A stretch of DNA of 50,001 nucleotides from Bacteroidales bacterium UBA1735 (GCA_002315745.1 DCID01000006.1:15935-65935), one strand, 5' to 3'. Shown: positions 7,946 through 16,275, numbered from the stretch's first letter. Numbers and translations are program-made. Notes: generated from the sequence alone by a model not told the origin.

Positions 7946-8602
7946 ATGAAAGCTTTTTTCTTCGATATGGATGGGGTCTTATTAGACTCTATGTATAATC
8001 ACGCGCGTGCGTGGGAAGCGGCTATGACACATCATGGCTTACGCTTTAGCCAGCGGGACTGTTTCATCAATGAGGGACGTACAGGCATGGATGTTATCTA
8101 CTCCTGCTCGCGGGAGCAGGGAGTGCCTATCTCCGACGAAGAGGCACAAGCCCTCTATGACGAGAAGACGGTTCACTATCTGCAGTTAGGGGGTGGTGTG
8201 CCGATGCCAGGTATGGCGGAAGTGCTACATTTCTTGCAGGTGCATCATTTCCAAATATGGGTAGTGACGGGGGGAGGACAAAACGATCTCTATGAGCAGT
8301 TAGAGCGCGCTTATCCGGGTGTTTTTGCCCGCGAACGCATGATCACGGCGCATAATGTGACACATGGCAAACCTAACCCCGAACCTTATCTGAAGGCATG
8401 GCAAGCCTGTGGATTGGCGAAGGAAGATTGTTATGTGGTGGAGAATGCCCCTTTAGGGGTGCGAGCTGGACATGGTGCCGGGCTCTTTACGATAGCGGTG
8501 AATACGGGTCCGTTGGAGGATCAGCGCTTGTGGGACGAGGGTGCCCAAGTGGTGCTATCCGACATGTCCGCGCTGCTGCAGTGGTTGGAGCACACGTTCT
8601 AA
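7946..8602 (+). CDS. HAD superfamily phosphatase (beta-phosphoglucomutase-like)
   Basis: 218 residues. Motif I FFDMDGVLLDSM (nucleophile Asp8, acid/base Asp10), motif II VVTGGG near 108, motif III Lys in HGKPNPEPYL near 139, and motif IV VVENAPLGVRAG near 159. The helical cap between motifs I and II is of the size found in beta-phosphoglucomutase and sugar-phosphate phosphatases. It probably hydrolyses or isomerises a small phosphorylated sugar. It starts three bases after the DUF4301 stop, so the pair are co-expressed and may act on one substrate. Its 3' end overlaps the convergent gene at 8599 by four bases. Confidence 0.88.
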   Translation: MKAFFFDMDGVLLDSMYNHARAWEAAMTHHGLRFSQRDCFINEGRTGMDVIYSCSREQGVPISDEEAQALYDEKTVHYLQLGGGVPMPGMAEVLHFLQVHHFQIWVVTGGGQNDLYEQLERAYPGVFARERMITAHNVTHGKPNPEPYLKAWQACGLAKEDCYVVENAPLGVRAGHGAGLFTIAVNTGPLEDQRLWDEGAQVVLSDMSALLQWLEHTF

Positions 8603-8805
8603 TCAAAGAGTGTAGGGTTATCTACATCAAAGCGTTTAAGGATATTACGCATCAGCGTTTCGCGAATGAGTTTACTGCGATTGTGTACCACGTACCGATC
8701 GCAGTATTTATTCAGCACCTTCATCTCCTGCTCGTTGAGCATGATGGACACGCGATGCTGGCGTAGTGATTTAGATCCTCTATGATTAGGTGTGGGAGTT
8801 GCCAT
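8599..8805 (-). CDS. Small ribbon-helix-helix-like protein
   Basis: 68 residues. After a basic N-terminus, HRVSIMLNEQEMKVLNKYC fits the beta strand and first helix of a ribbon-helix-helix (CopG/MetJ-like) domain, and NRSKLIRETLMRNILKRF fits the second helix. Such proteins bind DNA as dimers, often as repressors or antitoxins. No toxin is adjacent. The ATG overlaps the stop of the upstream beta-barrel gene by one base (TAATG), so it is translated with it and may report on or regulate that gene (inference). Target unknown. Confidence 0.7.
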   Translation of the reverse strand: MATPTPNHRGSKSLRQHRVSIMLNEQEMKVLNKYCDRYVVHNRSKLIRETLMRNILKRFDVDNPTLFD

Positions 8806-9542
8806 TAGAAGGAGAGACCTATTTTAGCGCCAAACGTAACGATGTTACGTCCAGCATAATCCTGATACTCACTTTGCTCAATCACCTCGGTTACTTCCAT
8901 CTTTGTTTGCTGGAACTGAGTGCATAGACTGGCGAAGATAGTGGTCATCGGTCCGGCTTGGTAGCGATAACCTACCTCAAAAGATGTGTATATACCGCCT
9001 GAGCAGTTCTTGGATAACGCAAAGCCGTAACCAATATTCGCACCTACAAAGGGGGCGTGCTTGCCTTCTATGATAGGCACTTTGACGGCCACCTGTAAGG
9101 GAAGATAAACATAGGACGGTCTATCGGGTAGGAGAACACCATTCACACCTATGCCGCCACCAATGAAGATATGCCGTGAACCAATATATCGCGAACCAAT
9201 CATCAACTCTCCGCCGAGCACGCCGCCATTAGCCACCTGCGAGACAAAAGCTCCGCCGCCCTGAAAGGAGAGGTAGAATACGGTCTTCTTACCCGTTAGT
9301 TTGGTGTCCGTCTGAGTCTGCTCCACGGGAGCAACCTCTGCCGCCTCGTCGGTGATACTAACAATCTCCTGAGGAGGGTACTGAAAACGTTGCCCGTTGG
9401 CGTTCTTAATGATCACTATTTCCTCGTTCTGTACAACGATCTCGCCCTGTATCTTCTGACCATTCTGTAGGGTAACAACAGCGGCAGAGATGTGACCCGC
9501 CACGAGTGCTAAAAGTAATAATAAAAAATACCTATTTCGCAT
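8805..9542 (-). CDS. Outer-membrane beta-barrel-like protein with N-terminal SHS-type strand domain
   Basis: 245 residues from the ATG at 9542, which begins a signal peptide (MRNRYFLLLLLALVAGHISA). Then follows a short beta module, VVTLQNGQKIQGEIVVQNEE to YPPQEIVSIT (about 20-65). After a variable linker comes a C-terminal part of alternating Gly/aromatic strands, with FGAKIGLSF at the end, typical of a small outer-membrane barrel. The protein at 12247-13038 has the same order of parts. The promoter ends only a few bases before the ATG, so the mRNA may be almost leaderless. Function unknown. Confidence 0.75.
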   Translation of the reverse strand: MRNRYFLLLLLALVAGHISAAVVTLQNGQKIQGEIVVQNEEIVIIKNANGQRFQYPPQEIVSITDEAAEVAPVEQTQTDTKLTGKKTVFYLSFQGGGAFVSQVANGGVLGGELMIGSRYIGSRHIFIGGGIGVNGVLLPDRPSYVYLPLQVAVKVPIIEGKHAPFVGANIGYGFALSKNCSGGIYTSFEVGYRYQAGPMTTIFASLCTQFQQTKMEVTEVIEQSEYQDYAGRNIVTFGAKIGLSF

Positions 9543-9550
9543 ATTGGCTG

Positions 9551-9582
9551 CAAAGGTACAACTTTTTTTGCAAATATGCAAA
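9551..9582 (-). promoter_or_regulatory. Promoter for the beta-barrel-like gene (near-leaderless)
   Basis: TTTG at 9582-9579, 20 nt, TACCTTTG at 9558-9551 on the minus strand. The predicted transcription start (about 9545) is within about 3 nt of the ATG at 9542, leaving virtually no 5' leader. Confidence 0.85.
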
Positions 9583-9618
9583 ATAAAAATGCCATATTTG
9601 TGATTTTTCCTATGGAAA

Positions 9619-9650
9619 TTTGCATAATTCAGTAAAATTTTGTAATTTTG
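9619..9650 (+). promoter_or_regulatory. Promoter for fba operon
   Basis: TTTG at 9619-9622, 20 nt, TAATTTTG at 9643-9650. About 40 nt separate it from the fba ATG. No later promoter of this form was seen until after gpmI, so it may drive genes up to 17795. Confidence 0.86.
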
Positions 9651-9692
9651 CGCGATTTTAGTCAATCATTAACCACTAAATATTTTTAAGTT

Positions 9693-10694
9693 ATGGTAAA
9701 TTTTAAAGAGTTAGGCCTTGTTAATACCCGCGACATGTTCGCTAAGGCCATTAAGGGTGGCTATGCTATCCCAGCATTTAATTTCAATAACATGGAGCAG
9801 TTGCAGGCTATTATTAAAGCTTCTGCTGAGACCAAGAGTCCTGTTATCCTTCAAGTTTCCAAAGGTGCTCGTAACTATGCGAACCAAACCCTATTGCGTT
9901 ATATGGCACAGGGTGCTGTAGAGTATGCGAAGGAGCTCGGTTGGGAGAAGCCTGAGATCGTGCTTCACCTCGATCACGGAGATAGTTTCGAGCTGTGCAA
10001 GAGCTGTGTAGACTTTGGTTTCTCTAGCGTCATGATTGACGCATCTTCTCTTCCTTATGAGGAGAATATTGCTCTCACGAAGAAAGTAGTAGAGTATGCT
10101 CACCAGTTCGATGTAACTGTAGAGGCTGAGCTTGGCGTATTAGCCGGTGTAGAGGATGAGGTATCGGCGGCTGTTAGCCACTATACGAAGCCTGAAGAGG
10201 TAGTTGATTTTGCTACCCGCACGGGTTGCGACTCCCTCGCTATCTCGATCGGTACGAGCCATGGTGCTTATAAGTTCACTCCTGAGCAGTGCACTCGTGA
10301 CCCGAAGACGGGTAAGCTTGTTCCACCTCCATTGGCATTCGATGTACTCGACGCTGTGATGGAGCAGTTGCCTGGTTTCCCTATCGTACTGCACGGTTCG
10401 TCTTCTGTTCCACAGGAGTATGTAGATATGATCAACTCCCTCGGAGGCAAGTTGCCTGATGCAGTAGGTATTCCTGAGGAGCAACTCCGCAAGGCATCTC
10501 AGAGCGCTGTGTGCAAGATCAATATTGACTCCGACTCTCGTCTCGCTTTCACCGCTGCTGTACGTAAGGTGCTCAGTGAGAAGCCGGGTGAGTTTGACCC
10601 ACGTAAGTACTGCGGCGTAGCTCGTGACTTCATGGAGGAGCTCTATAAGCATAAGATCATCAACGTTCTCGGTTCCGACGGAAAGGCTTGCTAA
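9693..10694 (+). CDS. fba: Class II fructose-bisphosphate aldolase
   Basis: 333 residues. It splits fructose 1,6-bisphosphate into dihydroxyacetone phosphate and glyceraldehyde 3-phosphate using a divalent metal. Seen: IPAFNFNNMEQ near 25, metal-binding VLHLDHGDSFE near 91, VEAELGVLAG near 143, SIGTSHGAYKF near 187 and VLHGSSSVPQEYVD near 232. The length and the TSHGAYKF loop place it among the class II enzymes common in Bacteroidota. It has its own strong-looking promoter at 9619-9650, as expected for a central glycolytic gene. A CoA-transferase gene follows after two bases. Confidence 0.95.
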   Translation: MVNFKELGLVNTRDMFAKAIKGGYAIPAFNFNNMEQLQAIIKASAETKSPVILQVSKGARNYANQTLLRYMAQGAVEYAKELGWEKPEIVLHLDHGDSFELCKSCVDFGFSSVMIDASSLPYEENIALTKKVVEYAHQFDVTVEAELGVLAGVEDEVSAAVSHYTKPEEVVDFATRTGCDSLAISIGTSHGAYKFTPEQCTRDPKTGKLVPPPLAFDVLDAVMEQLPGFPIVLHGSSSVPQEYVDMINSLGGKLPDAVGIPEEQLRKASQSAVCKINIDSDSRLAFTAAVRKVLSEKPGEFDPRKYCGVARDFMEELYKHKIINVLGSDGKAC

Positions 10695-10696
10695 TC

Positions 10697-12202
10697 ATGG
10701 CTCTTAAATTTATGTCTGCCGACGAGGCAGCTCAATTAGTATTCGATGGTGCTATCTGCGGTATGGGTGGTTTCACCCCCGCAGGAGCTCCAAAGGATGT
10801 CCCCACCGCTATTGCAAAGAAGGCGGAGGCACTGCATGCCGAAGGTAAACCCTTCAAGATTGGTATGTACACGGGTGCATCGACGGGCGATAGTTGCGAT
10901 GGTGCGCTCGCACGTGCCCATGCCATCCAATTCCGTACCCCGTATCAGGGTAACAAAGACCTGCGTACCGAACTCAACGCTCAAGGCGCTCATTACTTCG
11001 ATATGCATTTGAGCGAACTGGCGCAGGATATCCGTTATGGTTTCTTGCCCAAGCCCGATTTTGCGATCATCGAAGCGTGTGATGTAGTAGAGAAGGGTGA
11101 CCAAGTGGAGATCGTTCCTACAGCTGGTGTGGGTAATATGCCTACTTTCTGCCGCCTGGCAGATAAGATCATTATCGAGCTCAATGCCGCTATGCCTAAG
11201 ACCATGCGCGGTATGCACGATATCTACGAACCGGCTGATCCTCCTGTTCGTCGCGAGATACCTGTCTATAAGCCGTCCGACCGTATCGGTACAGACTGCA
11301 TCACCGTGCCTGCATCGAAGATCGCGGCTGTGGTGCACACCGATCGTCCTAATGAGGTGGGGAAGTTTACTCCGCTGGATGAAGTGACCGAGCGTATTGG
11401 TCAGAACGTGGCTAAGTTCCTCGAGACGGAGATGAAAGAGGGTCGTATCCCGGCATCTTTCTTACCGATTCAGTCGGGTGTGGGCAACGTGGCTAATGCC
11501 GTGTTGGGCGCTTTAGGAGAGAACCCACATATCCCTGCTTTTGAGATGTACACCGAGGTTATTCAGGACTCCGTGGTAGGTCTGATGAAAGAGGGACGTA
11601 TTAAGTTCGCTTCGGGTTGCTCGCTTACCATTGGTGCGGACAAACTGCAAGATATCATCGACCACATGGATTTCTTCAAGGACAAGATCGTACTTCGTCC
11701 GCAGGAGATATCCAATAACCCTGAGCTGGCTCGTCGTATGGGTCTCATCACCATCAATACTGCCCTCGAGGCCGATATCTTTGGTAACATCAACTCGACC
11801 CACGTCTGCGGTACGAAGATGATGAACGGTATCGGTGGTAGTGGTGACTTTACGCGTAATGCTTATGTGTCTATCTACACGACACCTTCGACAGCGAAGG
11901 GTGGTTGCATCTCTGCTTTTGTGCCAATGGTTAGTCACCTTGACCACAGCGAACATAGTGTGAAGATCATCATCACCGAGCATGGTATAGCGGACTTACG
12001 TGGTAAGAGCCCTATCCAGCGTGCACACGAGATCATCAATAACTGTGTTGATCCTGAGTATCGTCCTATGCTCAACGCTTACTTAGAGATGAGTAAGACG
12101 GCTCAAACGCCTCATACCTTGAGTTGCGCCCTCGCTATGCACGAGGAGTTCCTCAAGAGTGGCGATATGCGTAATACCAAGTGGGAGAATTATGTAAGGT
12201 AA
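10697..12202 (+). CDS. Acetyl-CoA hydrolase/succinyl-CoA:acetate CoA-transferase family protein
   Basis: 501 residues from the ATG at 10697, two bases after the fba stop. N-terminal CoA-transferase half with GMGGFTPAGAPKDVP near 18. The C-terminal half has SGVGNVANAVLGALG and then EMYTEVIQDSVVGL near 290, whose Glu matches the catalytic glutamate that forms the CoA thioester in this family. Later GIADLRGKSP. Family members move CoA between acetate and succinate or propionate, or hydrolyse acetyl-CoA. In a fermenting Bacteroidales cell this would link succinate/propionate and acetate formation (inference). The stop codon lies within a 12-bp perfect inverted repeat. Confidence 0.92.
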   Translation: MALKFMSADEAAQLVFDGAICGMGGFTPAGAPKDVPTAIAKKAEALHAEGKPFKIGMYTGASTGDSCDGALARAHAIQFRTPYQGNKDLRTELNAQGAHYFDMHLSELAQDIRYGFLPKPDFAIIEACDVVEKGDQVEIVPTAGVGNMPTFCRLADKIIIELNAAMPKTMRGMHDIYEPADPPVRREIPVYKPSDRIGTDCITVPASKIAAVVHTDRPNEVGKFTPLDEVTERIGQNVAKFLETEMKEGRIPASFLPIQSGVGNVANAVLGALGENPHIPAFEMYTEVIQDSVVGLMKEGRIKFASGCSLTIGADKLQDIIDHMDFFKDKIVLRPQEISNNPELARRMGLITINTALEADIFGNINSTHVCGTKMMNGIGGSGDFTRNAYVSIYTTPSTAKGGCISAFVPMVSHLDHSEHSVKIIITEHGIADLRGKSPIQRAHEIINNCVDPEYRPMLNAYLEMSKTAQTPHTLSCALAMHEEFLKSGDMRNTKWENYVR

Positions 12203-12211
12203 TTCTCCCAC
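12181..12211 (+). terminator. Hairpin spanning the stop codon of the CoA-transferase gene
   Basis: GTGGGAGAATTA (12181-12192) and TAATTCTCCCAC (12200-12211) form a perfect 12-bp stem with a 7-nt loop. The TAA stop is in the right arm. No U-run follows, so it is more likely an mRNA 3' stabiliser or processing point than a classical intrinsic terminator. Confidence 0.6.
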
Positions 12212-12246
12212 CTTACTAACCCTATTTCTATTCACAATTTAAATGT

Positions 12247-13038
12247 ATGTCTATGAAAAGAATCCTCCTTTTTGCGTTGGCACTCGTTTCGTTAGTGACC
12301 TATGCACAGAATGATGTCATCATCACCACGGACTCCAAAACGATGGAAGTGAAGATCAAAGAAGTCTCCAACACCGAAGTTCGATACACGGAGTTGGATA
12401 TGCCTGATGGTCCCGTTTTTGTGATCCCTGTATCGGAAGTGAATCAAATAACTTTCTCCAATGGTCAAGTTAAAACATATAAGCACGAGGCTAAGTCGAT
12501 AGCTCAGACACAACCTCAGGCACAATCGCAATCTCAATCGCAAGCCAAAACAACTACGGCTCAAAAACCAACCATTAAGTTCCAAAGTTTCGTGGAGGTC
12601 AGTGGTATGGTCGGTAACTCACAATACTTAGGCGGTTCGAACACCATTGGTGGACCCACCGTCGATGTAGTGCTAGGTGTGCGCGTGAGCCGTTTCTATG
12701 TAGGTGCTGGTGTCGGTGCGTATGGTTATATCGGTAAATACAATGACTACCGCTATGCAGTCAACCTACCTATCTATGGTAACTTCCGCGCCTATACCTC
12801 TACGAGTGAGCGAATGAGTTCGTTTGTCGATGTCGCTGTCGGTGGTGCCGTAGGTCTGTGGCAGAGCGATGCCGTTAAGGTCGTTCAAGGTGCTGATAAA
12901 CCCGCTTCGGCTTTCTTCCTCCGCTCCGGTTTAGGCTTGGAGTTTGGACATGCCGTCATCGGTGCTGGTTACCAACTCATGGCAGAAGGTGGCCGTTATC
13001 ATAACTTCGGTTACCTCAAAATAGGTACCCGTTTCTAA
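12247..13038 (+). CDS. Outer-membrane beta-barrel-like protein, second copy of the architecture
   Basis: 263 residues; the start may instead be the ATG at 12253. Signal peptide MKRILLFALALVSLVTYAQ. Then a beta module from DVIITTDSKTMEVKIKEVSN to VSEVNQITFSNGQ, a Gln/Ser-rich linker (repeated SQSQ, about 85-105), and a C-terminal barrel-like part with many Gly/Tyr strands ending in FGYLKIGTRF. The N-terminal module, linker and barrel match the protein at 8805-9542 in order and size, so the two may be paralogues flanking fba and the CoA-transferase gene. Function unknown; envelope location likely. Confidence 0.75.
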   Translation: MSMKRILLFALALVSLVTYAQNDVIITTDSKTMEVKIKEVSNTEVRYTELDMPDGPVFVIPVSEVNQITFSNGQVKTYKHEAKSIAQTQPQAQSQSQSQAKTTTAQKPTIKFQSFVEVSGMVGNSQYLGGSNTIGGPTVDVVLGVRVSRFYVGAGVGAYGYIGKYNDYRYAVNLPIYGNFRAYTSTSERMSSFVDVAVGGAVGLWQSDAVKVVQGADKPASAFFLRSGLGLEFGHAVIGAGYQLMAEGGRYHNFGYLKIGTRF

Positions 13039-13068
13039 TTTTCAAATTTTCAAATTCCCAATACAACT
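13039..13068 (+). repeat. Leader repeat (TTTTCAAA units) before recA
   Basis: The 30-nt spacer before recA contains two TTTTCAAA units in tandem. The same unit recurs before the L31 gene at 25720-25753. No promoter of the standard form is seen here, so recA probably shares the upstream transcript. Confidence 0.65.
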
Positions 13069-14079
13069 ATGTCAGAAGAAAAAAAGACTCCGTCTGCAGA
13101 TAAACTCAAAGCCTTGCAGACTGCGATGGATAAGATATCCAAAGATTATGGTAAAGGCGCTATCATGCGCTTAGGTGAAGATAAGATCGAAGATATACCT
13201 GTTATCTCGACCGGTTCGGTGGGACTGAACATGGCACTGGGTGTGGGTGGTTATCCACGCGGACGTGTGATTGAGATCTATGGCCCTGAATCGTCCGGTA
13301 AGACAACCCTCGCTATCCACGCCATGGCAGAGGTACAGAAGCAGGGTGGCATTGCCGCTATCATCGATGCCGAGCATGCTTTCGATCGTTTCTATGCCGA
13401 GAAACTGGGTGTGGATGTGGATAACCTCCTTATCGCTCAGCCCGACTGCGGCGAGCAGGCATTGGATATAGCGGACGAACTGATCCGTTCCAGTGCAGTC
13501 GATCTCGTGGTCATTGACTCCGTCGCTGCTCTCACTCCTAAAGCCGAGATAGAAGGTGATATGGGGGATAATAAGGTCGGCTTACAGGCACGACTCATGT
13601 CGCAAGCGTTGCGCAAACTAACCGCTACGATCAATAAGACCAATACTACTTGTATCTTCATCAACCAACTGCGTGAGAAGATAGGTATCTCGTTCGGTAA
13701 CCCCGAAGTGACTACCGGTGGTAATGCCTTGAAGTTCTACGCTTCGGTGCGTCTCGATATCCGCAAAGTTTCCGCTATCAAGGATGGTGAGAACGTGATT
13801 GGTAACCAGGTGCGCGTGAAGGTCATTAAGAACAAGGTGGCTCCTCCTTTCAAGAAAGCCGAGTTTGATCTTATGTTTGGCGAAGGTATATCTAAGGTGG
13901 GCGAACTCATTGACCTCGGTACCGAATTAGGTATCTTGACTAAGAGTGGCTCTTTCTATAGCTATAATGGCAATAAACTGGGTCAAGGTCGTGATGCGGT
14001 CAAGAACGTGCTCCGAGAGAACCCAGACTTAGCCGACGAGATCGAGACCAAGATTATGGAAGCCGTTAAGAAGAATTAA
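13069..14079 (+). CDS. recA: Recombinase RecA
   Basis: 336 residues. Walker A GPESSGKTT near 68, Walker B VDLVVIDSVAALTP near 142, loop 2 and the FINQLREKIG segment near 200, and the polymerisation motif region at the N-terminus. The C-terminal acidic tail is short (EIETKIMEAVKKN). RecA forms ATP-dependent filaments on single-stranded DNA, drives strand exchange and triggers LexA cleavage. No SOS-box-like palindrome was noticed upstream, and no dedicated promoter was seen. It is followed after four bases by an FAD oxidoreductase. Confidence 0.98.
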   Translation: MSEEKKTPSADKLKALQTAMDKISKDYGKGAIMRLGEDKIEDIPVISTGSVGLNMALGVGGYPRGRVIEIYGPESSGKTTLAIHAMAEVQKQGGIAAIIDAEHAFDRFYAEKLGVDVDNLLIAQPDCGEQALDIADELIRSSAVDLVVIDSVAALTPKAEIEGDMGDNKVGLQARLMSQALRKLTATINKTNTTCIFINQLREKIGISFGNPEVTTGGNALKFYASVRLDIRKVSAIKDGENVIGNQVRVKVIKNKVAPPFKKAEFDLMFGEGISKVGELIDLGTELGILTKSGSFYSYNGNKLGQGRDAVKNVLRENPDLADEIETKIMEAVKKN

Positions 14080-14083
14080 AAAT

Positions 14084-15592
14084 TTGAAAGAAAGGCTGTT
14101 GATATTGTCACCTGAGAAGGCGAAAGAGTTAGAGTCGACGTACCGTGTGGTACGTCGCTCTATTGATGCCCGTCAGCGCATGCTGAAGGTCAATTTGACC
14201 TTGCTCACCGACGATCACGATCAGCCTGTTCCGATCGACTCGCCTATACCGCTCTATACGCCGCCTGTCTTTCACGATGTGCATCATGCCAAGCAGTCCG
14301 TCACCATCGTTGGTGCCGGTCCCGCAGGACTCTTTGCAGCACTCACGTTGTTAGAACAGGGTATTCGACCCATTATCTACGAACGCGGTAAGGATGTCTC
14401 GGAGCGCAAGAAAGATATAGCCCTTCTCAACCGCAACGAAGCCTTCAACCCCGAATCGAACTATTGCTTCGGCGAGGGTGGGGCAGGTACATTCAGTGAC
14501 GGCAAACTCTTCTCTCGCTCGAAGAAAAGGGGCAACATGCAGCACGTGATGGAACTCTTCCATTACTTTGGCGCACCCGATACAGTCCTCTATGAAGCCC
14601 ATGCCCATATCGGTAGCGATAAACTGCCAACTATCATTAAGAACATCCGCGAATGTATCCTCGCCCATGGTGGCGAGATCCACTTTGGACAACGCTGGCA
14701 AATCCAAGAAAGGTTGCCCCTAAGGGGGAAACCAACGGAAGGGGCTACCATTTTGTCCATCGGCCACTCTGCCCATGATACCTATCGTGAACTCGCTGCG
14801 GCGGGTGTGGCACTGGAGGCCAAAGGTTGTGCCATGGGCGTGCGGGTCGAACATCCGCAGGCACTGATCAACGACCTCTTCTATCACCACCAACACCAAT
14901 CGGTCATCGACCTCGTCGGTAATGCTTCCTACTCGTTAGTGACCCAAGTACCTCCTTCCCCTACGAGGGGAAGTCGGAAGGGGTCTGGTGTCTATTCCTT
15001 CTGCATGTGCCCCGGAGGCCATATCGTCCCTGCGACTAGTGAACAGGGGGCCTGCGTGGTGAATGGTATGTCTGCCTCCCATCGTAACTCTCCTTATGCG
15101 AACTCCGGTATCGTGGTGGAACTGCATCCCGACGGACGCACCGCCATCGAATGGCTCGCCTATCAAGAAGCGCTGGAGCGCGAAGCATTCCAGCAAGCGC
15201 AAGGTTTTTCCGCTCCTGCCCAGCGCCTCCGTGACTTTGTGGAGGGTAAGGCGTCTCAGACCCTACCCGCATGCTCCTACTTGCCGGGCATTGTCCCCAG
15301 TCGATTAGACCAATGGTTACCGGCGGAGATAGGGCAGGCGTTACAGCAAGGTTTTCGTGATTTTGACCGCAAGTACCCCGGGTTCCTCACCAACGAGGCA
15401 GTTATCCTCGGGGTCGAGAGTCGTAGCAGCAGTCCTGTCCGTATCGTCCGCGACCCCGAGACGATGCAGAGTCTATCCCATCCATGGCTCTATCCCTGTG
15501 GCGAAGGTGCCGGCTATGCCGGTGGTATCACTTCCTCCGCCCTCGATGGCATCCATGCCGCTGAAGCAGCAGTTAAAAATTTAAAAATTTGA
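14084..15592 (+). CDS. FAD-dependent oxidoreductase of the COG2509 type, carrying two in-frame mini-repeats
   Basis: 502 residues from a TTG start at 14084 inside an AAATTTGAAAG spacer; no ATG lies near. An N-terminal domain of about 70 residues precedes the dinucleotide fold VTIVGAGPAGLFAALTLLEQG (fewer than 20 shown here as VGAGPAGLFAA) and YERG. Next come CFGEGGAGTFSDGKL near 129 and the C-terminal WLYPCGEGAGYAGGI with FAD contacts. COG2509 proteins are flavin dehydrogenases of uncertain substrate. Two dispersed palindromic repeats lie in frame, at residues about 210-221 (LRGKPTEGA) and 289-301 (SPTRGSRKGSG), both where an extra loop is tolerable. Next gene overlaps its stop. Confidence 0.85.
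   Translation: MKERLLILSPEKAKELESTYRVVRRSIDARQRMLKVNLTLLTDDHDQPVPIDSPIPLYTPPVFHDVHHAKQSVTIVGAGPAGLFAALTLLEQGIRPIIYERGKDVSERKKDIALLNRNEAFNPESNYCFGEGGAGTFSDGKLFSRSKKRGNMQHVMELFHYFGAPDTVLYEAHAHIGSDKLPTIIKNIRECILAHGGEIHFGQRWQIQERLPLRGKPTEGATILSIGHSAHDTYRELAAAGVALEAKGCAMGVRVEHPQALINDLFYHHQHQSVIDLVGNASYSLVTQVPPSPTRGSRKGSGVYSFCMCPGGHIVPATSEQGACVVNGMSASHRNSPYANSGIVVELHPDGRTAIEWLAYQEALEREAFQQAQGFSAPAQRLRDFVEGKASQTLPACSYLPGIVPSRLDQWLPAEIGQALQQGFRDFDRKYPGFLTNEAVILGVESRSSSPVRIVRDPETMQSLSHPWLYPCGEGAGYAGGITSSALDGIHAAEAAVKNLKI
14714..14747 (+). repeat. Dispersed palindromic mini-repeat, copy 2 (in frame)
   Basis: TTGCCCCTAAGGGGG, then AAACCAACGG and AAGGGGCTA. Translated as PLRGKPTEGAT, the same register as copy 1. 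It lies in the FAD oxidoreductase gene. Confidence 0.9.
14951..14986 (+). repeat. Dispersed palindromic mini-repeat, copy 3 (in frame)
   Basis: CTCCTTCCCCTACGAGGGG followed by AAGTCGGAAGGGGTCT. Translated as SPTRGSRKGSG. Its second half is almost identical to copy 4 in mrp. This is the second copy in the same gene, about 240 bp after copy 2. Confidence 0.9.
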
Positions 15593-15597
15593 AAATT

Positions 15598-16275
15598 GTG
15601 AACGAGGAACGCACCATACAACTATTAGGCCAAGAAGCCGTTGACCGCTTGCACCAAGTGCGGGTCATCCTCTTTGGCGTCGGTGGCGTCGGAGGTTGGT
15701 GTGCCGAAGCACTCGTGCGTACGGGCGTGCAGCATCTGACGATCGTGGACTTTGATGTGGTGAGTGCGACCAATATCAACCGCCAAGTGGTGGCAACTGC
15801 CGAGAACGTGGGTAAGAGTAAGGTGGAGGAAATGAGATGTCGTCTCTTGTCCATCAACCCCGAGGCGGATATAGTGGTCATTAACGATAAGTATGTACCG
15901 ATGCAGGACGGTGCTGAAATAAACCCTGCGTTTGATCTCAATCAGTATGATTATGTCATAGACGCCATAGACTCGCTCGATTGCAAGGTCGATCTCATCT
16001 ACCGCGCGACGCAGTCCACGGCGACGCTGTTCTCCTCCATGGGCGCAGCCCGCAAAGTCGATGTCAGTCAGATACGTACGACCGAGTTCTGGAAAGTGAA
16101 TGGTTGTCCGCTCGCCCGCGCACTGCGTACGCGAATGAAAAAGGAGAACAAACTACCTGCCAAACGCTTTCAAGTCGTCTATTCGCCCGAACTCTCTGCC
16201 GACGCTGGCACCCTTGCCCCCGTCGTCGGTATCTTCGGCTTCACATTAGCTAATTTAGTAATACAAAGTATATGA
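15598..16275 (+). CDS. tcdA: tRNA threonylcarbamoyladenosine dehydratase (TcdA/CsdL)
   Basis: 225 residues from the GTG at 15598; a TTG at 15589 is possible but overlaps the previous stop and lies within an AAAATTTGAAA repeat. ThiF/E1-like Rossmann fold: VRVILFGVGGVGGWCAEALVRTG, then TIVDFDVVSATNINRQ with the Arg finger, and DYVIDAIDSLDCK. The later PLARALRTRMKK fits the tRNA-binding segment. TcdA uses ATP to cyclise t6A to ct6A at position 37 of ANN-decoding tRNAs. The gene overlaps gpmI by four bases (ATGA). Confidence 0.88.
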   Translation: MNEERTIQLLGQEAVDRLHQVRVILFGVGGVGGWCAEALVRTGVQHLTIVDFDVVSATNINRQVVATAENVGKSKVEEMRCRLLSINPEADIVVINDKYVPMQDGAEINPAFDLNQYDYVIDAIDSLDCKVDLIYRATQSTATLFSSMGAARKVDVSQIRTTEFWKVNGCPLARALRTRMKKENKLPAKRFQVVYSPELSADAGTLAPVVGIFGFTLANLVIQSI

